DNA of 64,000 nt from Notospermus geniculatus (GCA_002633025.1 NMRB01001716.1:88623-152622), one strand, 5' to 3'; shown: positions 21,940-32,683, counted from the first letter of the stretch. Notes: a model not told the origin generated them from the letters alone. Numbers and translations are program-made.

Positions 21940-22062
21940 CTAAGGCTAAGAATCCATTCACGCGATTTTCGTGCCGCACGATGTCGCATCCTTTGTGCAC
22001 GACCAACGCGGCGGAAGCAAACAATGACGCTCGAAAATCGCATGAATGGACAGCCAGCCTAA
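21940..22062. mobile_element. TAAGGCTAAGAATCCATTCACGCG foldback element
   Basis: AATCCATTCACGCGATTTTC on the left is mirrored by GAAAATCGCATGAATGGACA on the right. Other copies are at 34909-35031 and 58585-58720. Confidence 0.7.
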
Positions 22063-22070
22063 CAGGCCAG

Positions 22071-22178
22071 GGGCCTGTTTCATAAAGTGATTTTAAGCTA
22101 ATGGTACCTTAAACCAAATGGAAAATGCATTGAAGTTAATGGTATCATATGCTTAAAGTCACTTTATGAAACAGGCCC
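22071..22178. mobile_element. 108-bp Harbinger-like MITE with CAG duplication, copy A only
   Basis: Ends GGGCCTGTTTCATAAAGT and ACTTTATGAAACAGGCCC, flanked by CAG at 22068-22070 and 22179-22181. Copy B has the uninterrupted site (AACAGGCCAGCATTTT at about 35025). Two more members, at 26434-26546 and 38272-38377, are also CAG-flanked. Confidence 0.82.
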
Positions 22179-22552
22179 CAGCATTTTAATGATTGAATTG
22201 AGTCACATGCATTAAAATTCTTAACAAAACGTATAGTTCATCACCAAATAATCACAAGTTGTCGTTGATTGAGTAATTCCTTCACACACCTGAGTAATAT
22301 TGAACTCCAGACCAATTGTGAAAAAAGCCCCTATACTCTCACTGTAGTCCGACATAATTTGTTCCCAAAATTTCTAAGTCATATAAATGCTAAGGAACCT
22401 ATAGTAATTTGCATTTAAAGTACCATAATTCAAAGAGAAGTACCGTATCTGTGACAGGACAGTAGGACTCGGACCATAGTTCCATCGGGACTACTGTTCC
22501 TGACACATGCATTACCTCCATCACCTCAACTCTCAATCCACATAATTTTCAG

Positions 22553-22846
22553 GGGCCGTATGCATAAAACATCTTAAGTGTAAAATTTCCCTTATCTTTT
22601 GTTTGGAATAATAGTTTAAGGGAAATTTTACACTTAAGGGCCCATATGCATAAAGGTGGAATAAGCTTATTCCAGGTATAACCTAACGTTATAACGTGAA
22701 CACTTAAGGGCCCATATGCATAAAGGTGGAATAAGCTTATTCCAGGTATAACCTAACGTTATAACATGAAGCTATACCTGGAATAAGCTTATTTCACCTT
22801 TATGCATACGGGCCAAGATGTTTTGTGCATACGACCCCTGGAAATG
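22553..22846. mobile_element. nested foldback elements (GGCCGTATGC outer, GGGCCCATATGC inner)
   Basis: An outer element (GGGGCCGTATGCATAAAACA mirrored at 22820-22843) is split by an inner one (CCCATATGCATAAAGGTGGA mirrored by CACCTTTATGCATACGGGCC). A 70-bp segment starting CACTTAAGGGCCCATATGCA is tandemly doubled (22631-22700 and 22701-22770). Copy B has the outer element without this inner one. Confidence 0.75.
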
Positions 22847-23211
22847 ATTATTTTTTCACACACCCCGCCTACATGTAAGTGAAATATTTAGAAAAGTGTG
22901 TTTTGGGTAGCTCTTGTAATTAGGGTAAATGCAGCGTGGTGTAAAATAGTTATTCTTCTTTTTGGGTGCACGTATAAATAGCTATAAATATTATAAGACT
23001 ATTACCATTTTTGATCTTCTGTAGATGGTGTGAACCTGGAATGTTGAAGTTGTTAAAATAAAGTACTACACACTGATTACACTTGGTTCCAATTCGTTAG
23101 TGCGTCGGATTATCTCGGACTCTGTTGATACTCGAACAATCTCAACAGTTTTTTTCGCTGAATTTCATCATATTTTTGCGGAATTCCTTTCTTTCTGAAA
23201 AGATTCCTTTT
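22847..23211. other. no gene recognised
   Basis: Duplicated non-coding sequence (partner at about 35656-36018). No features beyond short A/T runs. Confidence 0.3.
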
Positions 23212-23373
23212 TACCCCAAAGAGAAGGCAAGCACAAAAATCGACACACAATATTATAGTGCACATAAAGTCCATTTCCAGAATATTTGCAAATTTTCGAC
23301 CCCACTTCAGGCTGGCACATTTCCACACTAGATTTCAGAAAAGACTGAGCTGAATCTGTGCTGAATTTTAGCT
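23212..23373. mobile_element. GCACAAAAATCGACACACAA repeat fragment, copy A only
   Basis: Contains AGAGAAGGCAAGCACAAAAA, the CCAGAATATTTGCAAATTTT module and a reduced CGACCCCACTTCAGGCTGG. Copy B runs straight through (ATTCCTTTTTAGCTCACC at about 36014). It is the same family as the composite at 21.0-21.75 kb and the insertion at 39735. Confidence 0.65.
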
Positions 23374-23528
23374 CACCTGTGAGCTATAGTCGTCACGTAA
23401 TGTACGTCCGTCGTCCGCCTCGTCGTCGTGCTCCATTAGCAGGGCACGTTGCGACAAAAAATATGTTGGAATTTGGTAAATAGTGTATTGAAATTGGTTG
23501 AGAATTAACAGATCGAGGTAAAAAACCT

Positions 23529-23659
23529 GGGCCGACCGCACAGAAAGTCCGACAGTGCTTTCAGTGCCTATCGGCAGTTTAGTTAATGGGAAAGTGCGTT
23601 ATAACTAACTGCCAACAGGAGCCGGTAGCACTTTTCGGACTTTCTGTGCAGTCGGCCCT
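23529..23659. mobile_element. GGGCCGACCGCACAGAAAGTCCG foldback element
   Basis: GGGCCGACCGCACAGAAAGT is mirrored by ACTTTCTGTGCAGTCGGCCC across 131 bp, with a palindromic interior (GCAGTTTAGTTA with TAACTAACTGC). The partner copy is 36177-36306. Confidence 0.8.
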
Positions 23660-24138
23660 GATGTATTAATGAATTTGAACAGACTGTAGTCGTGTTTTCT
23701 TTGACTTGAAACAGTGCTTGGTGATTTGTAAAATAATTGTGATTTTGTCATGGTGAATATAGTCAAGACATAATATGCAGATTTTTCCCATTTTGATGTA
23801 TGTCATGTGAAGTAAGTTTCAATACTCGGGAGCTGAGAAGGGAGTTTGTCGTCCCTTTCCATTAGGCCTATTATGATTTAGTGGGTGCTTGTTTAAAATG
23901 GTCAGGCTTCATTCAAATGTATAGTTTTGTTATCGAGAAAATTCAATTTACATTGATCAGGCTTGAAAATGTCTTTGTTTTGGTCAGCGGAGTTGGTTAA
24001 GAACAGGTGGAATTAGGGTAGTGTTACTTAACTGAAGTGAAGTTTGTGCTGAACGACCATATAGCTGATGTTGCAAAGGTGCAACACTGGATGTTAAGGC
24101 ATCTTGAGAAGTCAACAAAGGCCAAGAATCTAAAATAA
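23660..24138. other. no gene recognised
   Basis: Duplicated non-coding sequence (partner at about 36307-36769). The apparent open frame at 23984-24304 runs into the MITE and is not a gene. Confidence 0.35.
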
Positions 24139-24538
24139 TAGAGAGGTTGTGCAGCTTTCCGACGCCGAATCCGGCTTCAACTACCAGAATGAATTGCAGT
24201 CCACTGTAGACATCCTTGATAAAAACAATTTGATAGACATTTGCAAATCGTAAAATGCCATAACTTTGTGGCAGAATAATTTTGACTCGTAATCGGAAGT
24301 GCACGTAAATCGCAAATATTATAGTCGTGTTTCAAGTCGTAACGACTAGGATTACGACTTCAATATTCATTATTTATCCGCACTTCCGATTTATAAGGCC
24401 AGATTTTTCTGCCTTCAGTTTATGGTGTTTGACGAATTGAACACTTCTATCAAATCGTTTTCATCAAGGATGTCCATAGCGGACTGCAATTCATTCTCGT
24501 AGTTGAAGTCGGAGTCAGGCTGCTGTGCAACCTTTCTA
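24139..24538. mobile_element. ~400-bp TA-flanked MITE, copy 8 (inverted)
   Basis: Full-length. It is flanked by TA and orthologous in position to copy 10 in duplication copy B, so it was inserted before the two copies separated. Confidence 0.88.
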
Positions 24539-24954
24539 TTATGACATCTCCTGCGCGCCTTAATATTCTCCAGTGCTTGACGGCAAATGCCAAATAATGC
24601 TTGTTGATGTCGGGTGTGAGAGTGCCCAGTGGCAATCGCCAGAATCATGGGAAAGAGGGGGCACAGCCAGCGCACATTGTGGAAAACCTCGGTCAAATTT
24701 TAACATCTTTTCAAAATTTCCCGGTCAATTTTAAAGATTTTCCACAAAATAGAGGGGGCATGGGCCGGGTGTACCCCCCCCCTCGGATCTGCGCCTGATC
24801 ACTTGCTTCTTAAAAAGGAGCAGGAGTGTCGAATTCGGCATCATTAGCAATAGGCAGTATTTGGTGAATTTAATACAGAGTAGGCCGTAATCAAGATCTC
24901 CTGCAAAACTCTGCACTAAAACGAAGTGGCCCTCTTTATCACATGAATAATGGA

Positions 24955-25035
24955 GTCAGACTCGGGGATCAAGCTGGCCCAGAACCTCAGAGGTGACGGT
25001 AACCAGCATTTCCACTGCTCCATTCTGACAGCCCA
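24955..25035 (-). repeat. tRNA-like (SINE-type) sequence
   Basis: On the minus strand, GGCTGTCAGAATGGAGCAGT resembles an A box region and GGTTCTGGGCCAGCTTGATC a degenerate B box. It resembles the sequence at 8702-8778. A shortened partner lies at about 37585-37655. Confidence 0.35.
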
Positions 25036-25083
25036 AGGCAAGTGGGTACTACTCATTCTGAATCGTTGAAGCCGAGTTTTTAA

Positions 25084-25953
25084 GTGTCAGTCCACGGATA
25101 GACCATGCAAAATCAGCAAAAAGTGCTAAGGTGGGAGGTCGGCAGATCTGGCTCAAATTCCTACCAGAAGGTGGTCTTGGGGCACAATAAAGACAGGCCA
25201 AATATTTCGGAGATTGGTCACACCGTTTGGGAGTAAGGGGCTAAAATACAGCCAAAAAAATACATTTTTTAAGATAACAGCAATTTTCATCAAAATACTG
25301 TCCACTTGAGTGAATTTTCAGGCGTTGGCAGGCAACAGCAGTAGATATTTTTTATATGTCAATGAAAATAGATGTCCCCTGTATTTTTTTCCCATTTTTC
25401 GTTTGTTCCAAATCACTCTTGATTTAAAGGTGCAGTGCTTTTTTGCACTCTTGTCAAAAAAGGTATGGTTTGGTCTACAAAGAATTACGGACCCTCTGCA
25501 GGGGTGAGGAAGGTGAGCACATCAGGGAAAGGAGTAGGGGGATTTCTCTCTTTATTAAAGGAATAAAATCTTTGCCCGCTCTTTCCATTTTAGAGATATG
25601 CAGGTGCATAAATGCACTTAACTGATGTACTAAGAATGTACACGAACATCAAAATGTCTATATATACACAGGCATATCTCTGCAATGGAAAGAGCGGGCA
25701 AATATTTTCTTTTTGTTTTTTAAAGATGGAGTCTCACCCTACAATTTCAGACCAGTTTTGTCAACCAGGACCCTGCAGAGGGTTGACCCATTTTAACCCC
25801 TATTTTGCTATATACACCCAACCAGCCAATTAATTGGGCCAATATTTTGCTTGCCTTTGTCCCTCACCAGGGGGTAACTACACACCAAATTTCATTGCAA
25901 TCCGCCGACCCCCACCTTAGCACTTTCTGCATGGTCTATTCATGGACTTACAC
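25084..25953. mobile_element. 870-bp piggyBac-like element with TTAA duplication, copy A only
   Basis: The ends are GTGTCAGTCCACGGATAGAC and, inward from the right, GTGTAAGTCCATGAATAGAC, flanked by TTAA at 25080-25083 and 25954-25957. Copy B keeps a single TTAA at 37696-37699. Internal inverted repeats (GCAAAATCAGCAAAAAGTGC region with GCACTTTCTGCATG; CTTTCCATTTTAGAGATATG with CATATCTCTGCAATGGAAAG) make it a foldback. No transposase frame is evident, so it is non-autonomous. TTAA targeting is the hallmark of piggyBac elements; Kolobok elements also use TTAA. Confidence 0.85.
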
Positions 25954-26433
25954 TTAACGTATCTCTTATATGGAGACCTTGTATGGAAACGTATCTTACA
26001 TGGAGACCAAAAGTTTTTTTGAAAGGAACATAAGAACCCCTGCTACCAAACATAAAGATGTTTTTCAAGCCAGCATAAACCTGTGCAGGATGATAGATAG
26101 CTTTTTGGCAGAGTTGCAAAAATGAGAACATTTTAATAACCCGAGACAATTCTTAGCAAATTATCAGACCTACAGATAAAAGTCAAATTCAATAGTCTAT
26201 GCAGATGTGGCTGTGAAGAAACAAAAAATAATTGTCAGGACAGGAATGAATATTACCAAGCAACTTCTCGTGATAAAGTTTTAAATTACACAGCGCTGTT
26301 CACTGTCTTACAGTCTCAGAGTGTTGATCACTTCATACCCCAGTCTCTGAAGGAAACCTTCCTGGGGACTCAAAGCGCTGCCCATTCAGTGCATCACTTG
26401 ATCTTTTTAGTACATAGTGGCGACTCGACCAGG

Positions 26434-26546
26434 GGCCCGTTTCATAAAGTGCCTTTAAGCTGATGGTACCTTTAACCAAATGGAAAATGCATTGAAGTTA
26501 ATGGTAGGCCTACTGTTGGCTTAAAGTCACTTTATGAAACAGGCCG
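26434..26546. mobile_element. Harbinger-like MITE with CAG duplication (both copies)
   Basis: GGGGCCCGTTTCATAAAGTG and CACTTTATGAAACAGGCCG are flanked by CAG on each side. A shared insertion exists in copy B at 38272-38377, so this one predates the divergence of the two copies. Confidence 0.75.
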
Positions 26547-26549
26547 CAG

Positions 26550-26620
26550 GAGTCAAACCCATGGCCTGTCTGCCATGAGCCCAATCAACAGCCACTCACT
26601 GTACCACCCCAGCACTCCAA
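26550..26620 (-). repeat. tRNA-like (SINE-type) sequence
   Basis: On the minus strand, GGGGTGGTACAGTGAGTGGC fits a Pol III A box and ATGGGTTTGACTCCTG fits a B box at tRNA-like spacing. The partner is at 38388-38455. It is a tRNA-derived SINE head or tRNA pseudogene. Confidence 0.5.
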
Positions 26621-26689
26621 AACCAATCTCAAACTTTCTCTTTTCTGTGAAGTGCAGTATATTCTACCTCTTATCCTCAGGTATTCTAG

Positions 26690-27780
26690 TGGCAAAGTTT
26701 CTGTCAGCCCTGAATTTGAGAATCCATCAAGTGTCATAATTCTTGAGTGCTGAATTTGAGAATACACCGAGATGTCATTCTCAAATGCTGAATTTGAGAC
26801 TATGCCAAGGTATCCTTCTCAAATGCTGAATTTGAGACTATGCCAAGGTATCCTTCTCAAATGCTGAATTTGAGAATACACCATTGTATCATTCTCAAAT
26901 GCTGAATTTGAGAATACACCAAGGTATCATTCTCAAATGCTGAATTTGAGAATACACCAAGGTATCATTCTCAAATGCTCACTCTATCACTGAATTTGAG
27001 AAAATCCATGGTAACTGCTCGCATCAGATGTTGAATTTGAGCATACACCAACCAGGGCTTCCGCTAGCATTAGCCACACAGAAAATTACAGAAAATCATT
27101 GAAAATGACCACAAAATCGGCCAAAAATGACCTCTGTGGCTAAAGGAAAATGCTGTATTTGGCCAGCCTCTTTCACATTTCCCATTACCGTGGCTAATGA
27201 AAATTTGAGCCTAGCAGAAGCCTTGCCAACATATCTGCCATCTGGGGATGTTGATTTTAGATACATCAAAATTTCTATCACTCTCAAATTTCTGAATTTC
27301 AGAACACACCATAAATGTCAGCATCAGATGTTGAATTTGAATACGCGGTGTCTTTCATTCTAGAATGCTAAATTTTGGAATACACAGAAGTATTTTATCA
27401 TTCTGAAGAAAGAATATGCCGGTCTATTTATCATTCTTAAACTTAAAAAAAATTACGAACACGCAATGTTCTATCATTCTCAAATCCTGAAATTTACACC
27501 GAAGTACCCTATCATTCTCAAATGCTGAATTTTAGAATACACTGAAGTACATGTATCCTATCATTCTCAAATGCTTAATTTTAGAATACACTAAGTATCT
27601 TACCATTCTAATTATGCTGAATTTAGAATATACTGAACTATCCTTTCATTCTCAAATGCTGAATGTAAGGATACACAAGTGTATCTATCATTCTATAATG
27701 CTGAAGTTCAGAATACACCGAAGTATCCTGTCATTCTGAGATGCTGACTTTAAGAACACACCAAATTACCTGTCAACTGG
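26690..27780. repeat. 38-bp minisatellite with an internal hairpin, decaying rightwards
   Basis: The unit is TCTCAAATGCTGAATTTGAG followed by AATACACCAAGGTATCAT. Each unit holds the inverted pair TCTCAAAT/ATTTGAGA. About six close units lie at 26740-26990, then increasingly diverged units to 27780, interrupted by unrelated sequence at about 27050-27260. The partner at 38560-39170 has fewer units. Confidence 0.85.
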
Positions 27781-28177
27781 AGATAATTTCAGAATTTGCC
27801 ACGTTATCGATCATCCTCGCACAGGGGATTGCCCGCCCCTTCAACTGAGCCATGGGATCAATGTTTAGGGTAGTAGCGCCTCGCATATCCAAGCTCCCAT
27901 GTCAACCTACAGCTTTTGTATAATAATCAAACATTTGTTCAAGTGACTGTTACATGCCATTAATGTTTTTTTATGAAATAAACTTTTTAACATCGGAATT
28001 AGTCCTTACTAACTCTTTATTTCTGTGTTATCTTTGTGATACCTGTCACGTGTATTTCCCCCAAGTTTGGGGTGTAGCTTACAGATGCTTTGGACTGGGT
28101 TCAGATGTCTCTGAAAATTTCTCAAAAATATTTTCTTCCGTTCAGGGTCAGGTACAAATGTCACATTTGGGTCAAAT
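27781..28177. other. no gene recognised
   Basis: Duplicated sequence conserved in copy B (39171-39579). The open frame at 27954-28184 has no supporting evidence. Confidence 0.3.
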
Positions 28178-28275
28178 TTTATAATTTGTAATTTATAAAT
28201 AATTTATAAATATAATTTATAAATAATTTATAAAATTTATAAATTTTATAAATTATAAAATTTATAACTTTATAA
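28178..28275. repeat. AT-rich palindromic simple repeat
   Basis: Runs of ATAATTTATAAATAATTTAT and its mirrors make a self-complementary block. The same block is at about 39577-39672. Confidence 0.85.
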
Positions 28276-28539
28276 TGAGCAGATATCACAACTTGAAAGA
28301 TTTCTAATTCTGTAATGAATATTTTATTACAGGCTCAGTTGTCATATTTTAGCATCTCATCCAGGGTTCATAAAATGTTACCTCTTGCTTTTGTTAATCT
28401 GGAAATTTAGTAGCTTTGCTGACTGAACTTAATACGTGTACCAGGAATTTGTGCTGGCATATTTGTTCCAGTCCTTGCAGCTTAATGACATTTCAATATT
28501 TTTCTCTTCATCAAATTTTCATTGCTTTTCTCTGTATTT

Positions 28540-28625
28540 GTACTTTATAAAGCAATGGAACTTTATTTGTACTTTATAAAGTGCTTTCAATGGAACTTTA
28601 TTTGTACCTTGTAAAGCAATGGAAC
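28540..28625. repeat. ~30-bp tandem repeat TTTGTACTTTATAAAGCAATGGAAC
   Basis: Two to three units in copy A against four in copy B (40086-40206), which shows unit-number change between the copies. Confidence 0.75.
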
Positions 28626-29085
28626 TTTGTAACTTCATCTTCAAAGATCTGTTTGTGTCAGTATGTCCTGTGCACGTTGGAAATTTGCAGAGTTAAAAAT
28701 GTGTTTTAATGATTGTAATTTCTTCCTTAGAATTTGTAAATTCGCCGATTAATTTCTCCACTTGAATATTTCACTAAATTCACGAATCTATTTCAGATAT
28801 CCAGTGTCTGGCATCTGTAATCTATACTCCGTCCCAATTTGTTGCGTCAGCGTCGGGTCCTGTCCATGATTTGTCTCCGTTAACATAATTGTACACTTAT
28901 TTTAGACCCTTTACACTGCCCCTTACCTGATATGAACCCGAATGGAGACTTTTGAAAATAATTTGAGTTTCAAGCTTGGGATACGCGGAAGATTGGCAGA
29001 AATATTTTCCACTTCGCAAAATTGACGTTAGAAGCAACCAGCTGTATTGAAATCGACATCGCCAGCGGACATACCTATAAGACGA
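28626..29085. other. no gene recognised
   Basis: Duplicated non-coding sequence with a partner at about 40207-40670. Confidence 0.25.
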
Positions 29086-29087
29086 TA

Positions 29088-29487
29088 CTTATTCAAAGGT
29101 AAAAATTCAAGCTTGGATATTCAAGCTTTGGACAGGATTTTAATGTGTTCAATATTTTTTTTTTTGTTACGAAAACATTTGTCAGAGAGTGTCTGGAACA
29201 AAATTTTCGTCACCATATCACTTGTCAATTGTTCTCTTAACTCAATTAACCTAACAAAAAACTGCTAACCGTAGCAGTTTTAGACCATACTTAATATTCA
29301 AAGGTAAAAATTCAAGCTTGGATATTCAAGCTTTGGACAGGATTTTATTGTGTTCGATATTTTTTGTTTTTGTTACGAAAATATTTGTTACAGAGTGTTT
29401 GGAACAAAAAATTTTCGTCACCATATAACTTGTCAATTGTTCTCTTAACTCGATTAACCTAACAAAAAACTGCTAACCGTAGTACGG
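29088..29487. repeat. tandem duplication of a ~205-bp unit (both copies)
   Basis: The unit starts ATTCAAAGGTAAAAATTCAA and ends CAAAAAACTGCTAACCGTAG. It occurs twice in copy A and twice in copy B (about 40672-41070), so this tandem step predates the large duplication. Confidence 0.85.
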
Positions 29488-29719
29488 ATCAAGCGAAACA
29501 AGTTCCCTCGGTATATTTCTCAATGCCGGTTAGAACTTGATGCATAAGGTAGTTGTTTTAATTTTCTCTGCATGTTGTTGTGCTATTAACGGTAATGGTG
29601 TTGCATGTTGTCGTTTTATGTGTTTGCACAGCTGCATTTATTGCATTCATTCTCTGAAAACACTTTTCATTGCCTGAAAACGAGGTCACTTTTCATCTGT
29701 GTCTTGGATTACAGGAACA

Positions 29720-30170
29720 AGAAATGGTATTTAGAAATTTTAGTGGTATTCAGAAATTTGAATTGAATAGTTCTAGTGGAATGTTGTAGGGGTATTCTGA
29801 AATTAAACTATTTATTCTGAATGATAAAGTGGTATTTTAAATATGGAGTGTGGTATTCTTAAAATGAAGTGGAGTAGTGGTATTCTGAAATGAACTATTT
29901 ATTCTGAATGATAAAGTGGTATTTTAAAAATGGAGTGTGGTATTCTTAAAATGAAGTGGTATCCAAAAAATGGAGTCTGGTATTCTTAAAGTGATGTCTT
30001 GCCTTAGAGGCCCGACTTCTATTTCATATTCTTAAAATGATGTGGTATTTATAAAATATCGGAGTGGTATTCTAGAAATGGGAATGGTATTAAAATAAAT
30101 GGAGTGGTATTCTTAAAAGTAAAGTGGTGTTCTACTTCAAGAAATGGTGCGATGGAGGTATTCTAAAATC
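29720..30170. repeat. irregular GTGGTATTCTTAAAATGAA repeat
   Basis: Many short degenerate units of GTGGTATTCT(T/G)AAA(A)TG(A/G)A with an AACTATTTATTCTGAATGAT higher-order element. The partner is at about 41310-41690. Confidence 0.75.
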
Positions 30171-30303
30171 AGTGTGTAGTAATGTAAAATAGTGGAAAAT
30201 TATGTGGTTTCAGAAATCATATGATATTCATTGTTTTCCTACTTTACCCCAGGGGGGGGGGGGATTTTTAAGTGGATTCCCAGGAAACTGATTGGTATTC
30301 TTG

Positions 30304-30578
30304 AGGCCAATTCATACTTTGCGTTTTGTGCTTGTCCGTTTCCTACTTGAGTGTGTGGTAGAAAAAGTAATTTTATTATTGGTACCACACATAAACATAG
30401 GGAACGCACAAGCGCAAAACAGAGAAGTATGAATCTAAGGCCAATTCATACTTTGCGTTTTGCGCTTGTCCGTTTCCTATTTGAGTGCGTGGTAGAAAAA
30501 GTAATTTTATTATTGGTACCACACATAAACATAGGGAACGCACAAGCGCAAAGTGCAAAACAGAGAAGTATGAATCTA
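30304..30578. mobile_element. two tandem copies of a CATACTTTGCGTTTTGCGCTTG foldback element
   Basis: TTCATACTTTGCGTTTTG is mirrored by CAAAACAGAGAAGTATGAA, with an interior CCACACATAAACATAGGGAA. The roughly 134-bp element is doubled here but single in copy B (42010-42150). Confidence 0.78.
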
Positions 30579-31029
30579 CCCTTAATAAAAATAGAACCGA
30601 AACTGGTATCAATTGGATTCTCAGACCAAATCTAAATTAGTTTACCTTTTGAAAGAGGTCACTGACTTGATTTACCGTAATTCATCTTCTTGGGCTGTTT
30701 AGGGCCTTCATACACTGATTGATGTTGAAAAATAGTGTTTTAGACAACTTTTTCTGCGTGCACACCACAAATGAAAGGTGAAATGTTATAAAACAAATAC
30801 GTTCGTGGAATATTTTCAGATGAAGTCTCGTTGAACACCCAGCTTTCGATTTTTGTCTGTCGGTGTATAAAGGCCTGTGGAGATTAAGATGCTCTGCTTC
30901 GGACTTGTTCCTCTTGAAATTCTTCCCAATCCAAGTAATACGATCGTAGAGTGGCCTGATGTGTGTGATTAAAGTTCCGTCATTGTTTGCCGTTCCACTC
31001 GTCTGATTTGTTGTTCTATTCTCTTTCAG
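30579..31029 (+). promoter_or_regulatory. intron end and acceptor of exon E3A
   Basis: The intron ends TTGTTCTATTCTCTTTCAG at 31029, identical to the acceptor before E3B. A GGGCCTTCATACACTGATTG foldback (about 30700-30866) lies upstream. The splice signal of the truncated exon is therefore intact. Confidence 0.65.
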
Positions 31030-31200
31030 ACGCGTGTAGTAAACGCTTTCCGCATGGGCTTAGAATCACGTTACGACAACATAAATTTTCTATCTTTCAA
31101 TGTATTACTTTTCCACCTCTGTTTCATTTTATCTTTCCGTTGTACTCGCCATATCTCGATATATCGTCTCGTCTCGGACAGTGGGTCTCCAAATGGCTAA
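31030..31200 (+). pseudogene. ATP2B: PMCA exon E3A, truncated by the duplication junction
   Basis: The first 54 bases match exon E3B and encode TRVVNAFRMGLESRYDNI, the second half of the PMCA calmodulin-binding domain. At 31083 the sequence switches to the start of duplication copy B. The open frame runs on for 38 unrelated residues to a TAA at 31198-31200. If spliced, it would give a pump with the VVNAF core but without the RSLSSVHSLQNL segment and without the PDZ-ligand tail. Its acceptor is intact. I treat it as a broken exon; whether it is ever used, or is an assembly join, cannot be told from sequence. Confidence 0.82.
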
Positions 31201-31436
31201 CCTCTTTCTTTGCATGGCCTGGATCGTGGATGGGCCGTCTCACAAATCATTTAATACAGAAAAGAAGAAAACTGCTTGATCTGTCTTCACATCGTGAAAG
31301 AAACAGGCATAGCAACAACACCCCTCGGTACAAGTGTTCAGACTGGCCAGATTTTAACAGTATAGTCAGATATTTAGTGGCAGGCAGCCTGCCAGTTTTG
31401 GACATTCGTGCTGAGGGATGACAATACATGTACATG

Positions 31437-31830
31437 TAGATAGGTTGCGCAGCTTTCCGACTCTGGCGTCAACTACCAGAATGAATTGCAGTCCGCTGTA
31501 GACATCCTTGATAAAAACGATTTGATAGACGTTTTCAATTTGTCGAACACCATAAATTGAAGGCAGAAAAATTTGGCCTTATAAATCGGAAGTGCGGATA
31601 AATAATGAATATTGAAGTCGTAATCCTAGTCGTTACGACTTGAAACACGGCTATAATATTTGAGATTTACGTACACTTTCGATTACGAGTCAAAATTATT
31701 CTGCCACAAAGTTATGGCATTTTGCGATTTGCAAACGTCTATCAAATCGTTTTTATCAAGGATGTCTACAGCGGACTGCAATTCATTCTGGTAGTTGAAG
31801 CCGGAGTCGGAAAGCTGCGCAACCTCTCTA
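31437..31830. mobile_element. ~400-bp TA-flanked MITE, copy 9
   Basis: Positional partner of copy 7. Here the left terminus is standard (GATAGGTTGCGCAGC), and unrelated sequence precedes it where copy A has a shorter spacer. Confidence 0.87.
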
Positions 31831-32215
31831 TTAGGCACATTTTCTCCCAACTCTGGTGAAACAGTTTCTTCTTATTCTGTATCTATGAATTTTGAGACGG
31901 TCCGTAATCCACGTACATGGTTTCATTTCACTTGTTGAAAATGTTCGTGCACTGACCATTCGCCTTGTCAATGTTATGTATCATCGACAAAAGGAAATGT
32001 TGATCGTTTGAATGCCCACTGTCTAAAATCCACACATGGTTAGCCCTGATATGTTCTCACGAGCATGCACAGTTTCTTGGTGGTGACATATCTATTCAAA
32101 ATTTGAGTTGAGAGCCAGGTGCCAAATACAGCAATATTGGCTCTATAAACAATAATATTGAATGAATAAATGTATTTTGATGTGGTTTGTGGCTCACACA
32201 GAACCTTTGGGGTAC

Positions 32216-32683
32216 GTAAGAAGACCGGAATACACCGAAATACGCCGGAATACACTGAAATATCACCGGAAACAGGGTTAAAAGGCTTCTTTTCACTATT
32301 ATACAGTAGTGAGGCAATGTATCGTATCAATCCAATGTCAAAATATACAATATCAGTCTCAGGATTTGACTCGTTCGAACAGAAACATAGCCCGACGGGT
32401 GTTTTCCACGATCGACCGCCGCCATATTGGATAACCAGATAACCTACGGTTGAGTCTTAAGTAACAACATGCATGCAAGATGGCGACCGCCGGCCCCCGA
32501 AAACACCTGATGCGATGCGATGGTTTCTGAAGTTGACTGTGTGAATATTGACGATGTTCTTGCCCTATTCTGCCTCGTATCCATAGCTACAACATAAGAG
32601 TGTTATTAAACCTTTTGTATCATGTTTTCGGCAGTATTTCGGTGTATTCCGGCGGATTTCGGTGTATTCCGGTCTTCTTATGA
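32216..32683. mobile_element. CCGGAATACACCG foldback element, copy B partner
   Basis: Same as 19062-19529, nearly identical in sequence. Confidence 0.75.

Larger units (their letters stand above)
17809..31083. repeat. large direct duplication, copy A (~13.3 kb)
   Basis: This block is repeated in the same orientation and order as copy B, downstream. Anchors include the roughly 400-bp MITE, the TTCCGGTGTATTCCGG foldback, the AAAGTCCGGC element, the 38-bp minisatellite and the E3 intron end. It starts at ATTTTCTATCTTTCAATG (17809) and ends inside exon E3A (31083). One untemplated A (31084) lies before copy B begins. Copy A carries insertions missing from copy B (21466-21645, 22071-22178, about 22640-22814, about 23212-23373 and 25084-25953). 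Confidence 0.9.

Noticed and set aside
26690-27780. Possible CRISPR-like array of regularly spaced repeats
   Set aside because: Units are directly tandem with no unique spacers, and the genome is eukaryotic. It is a minisatellite.
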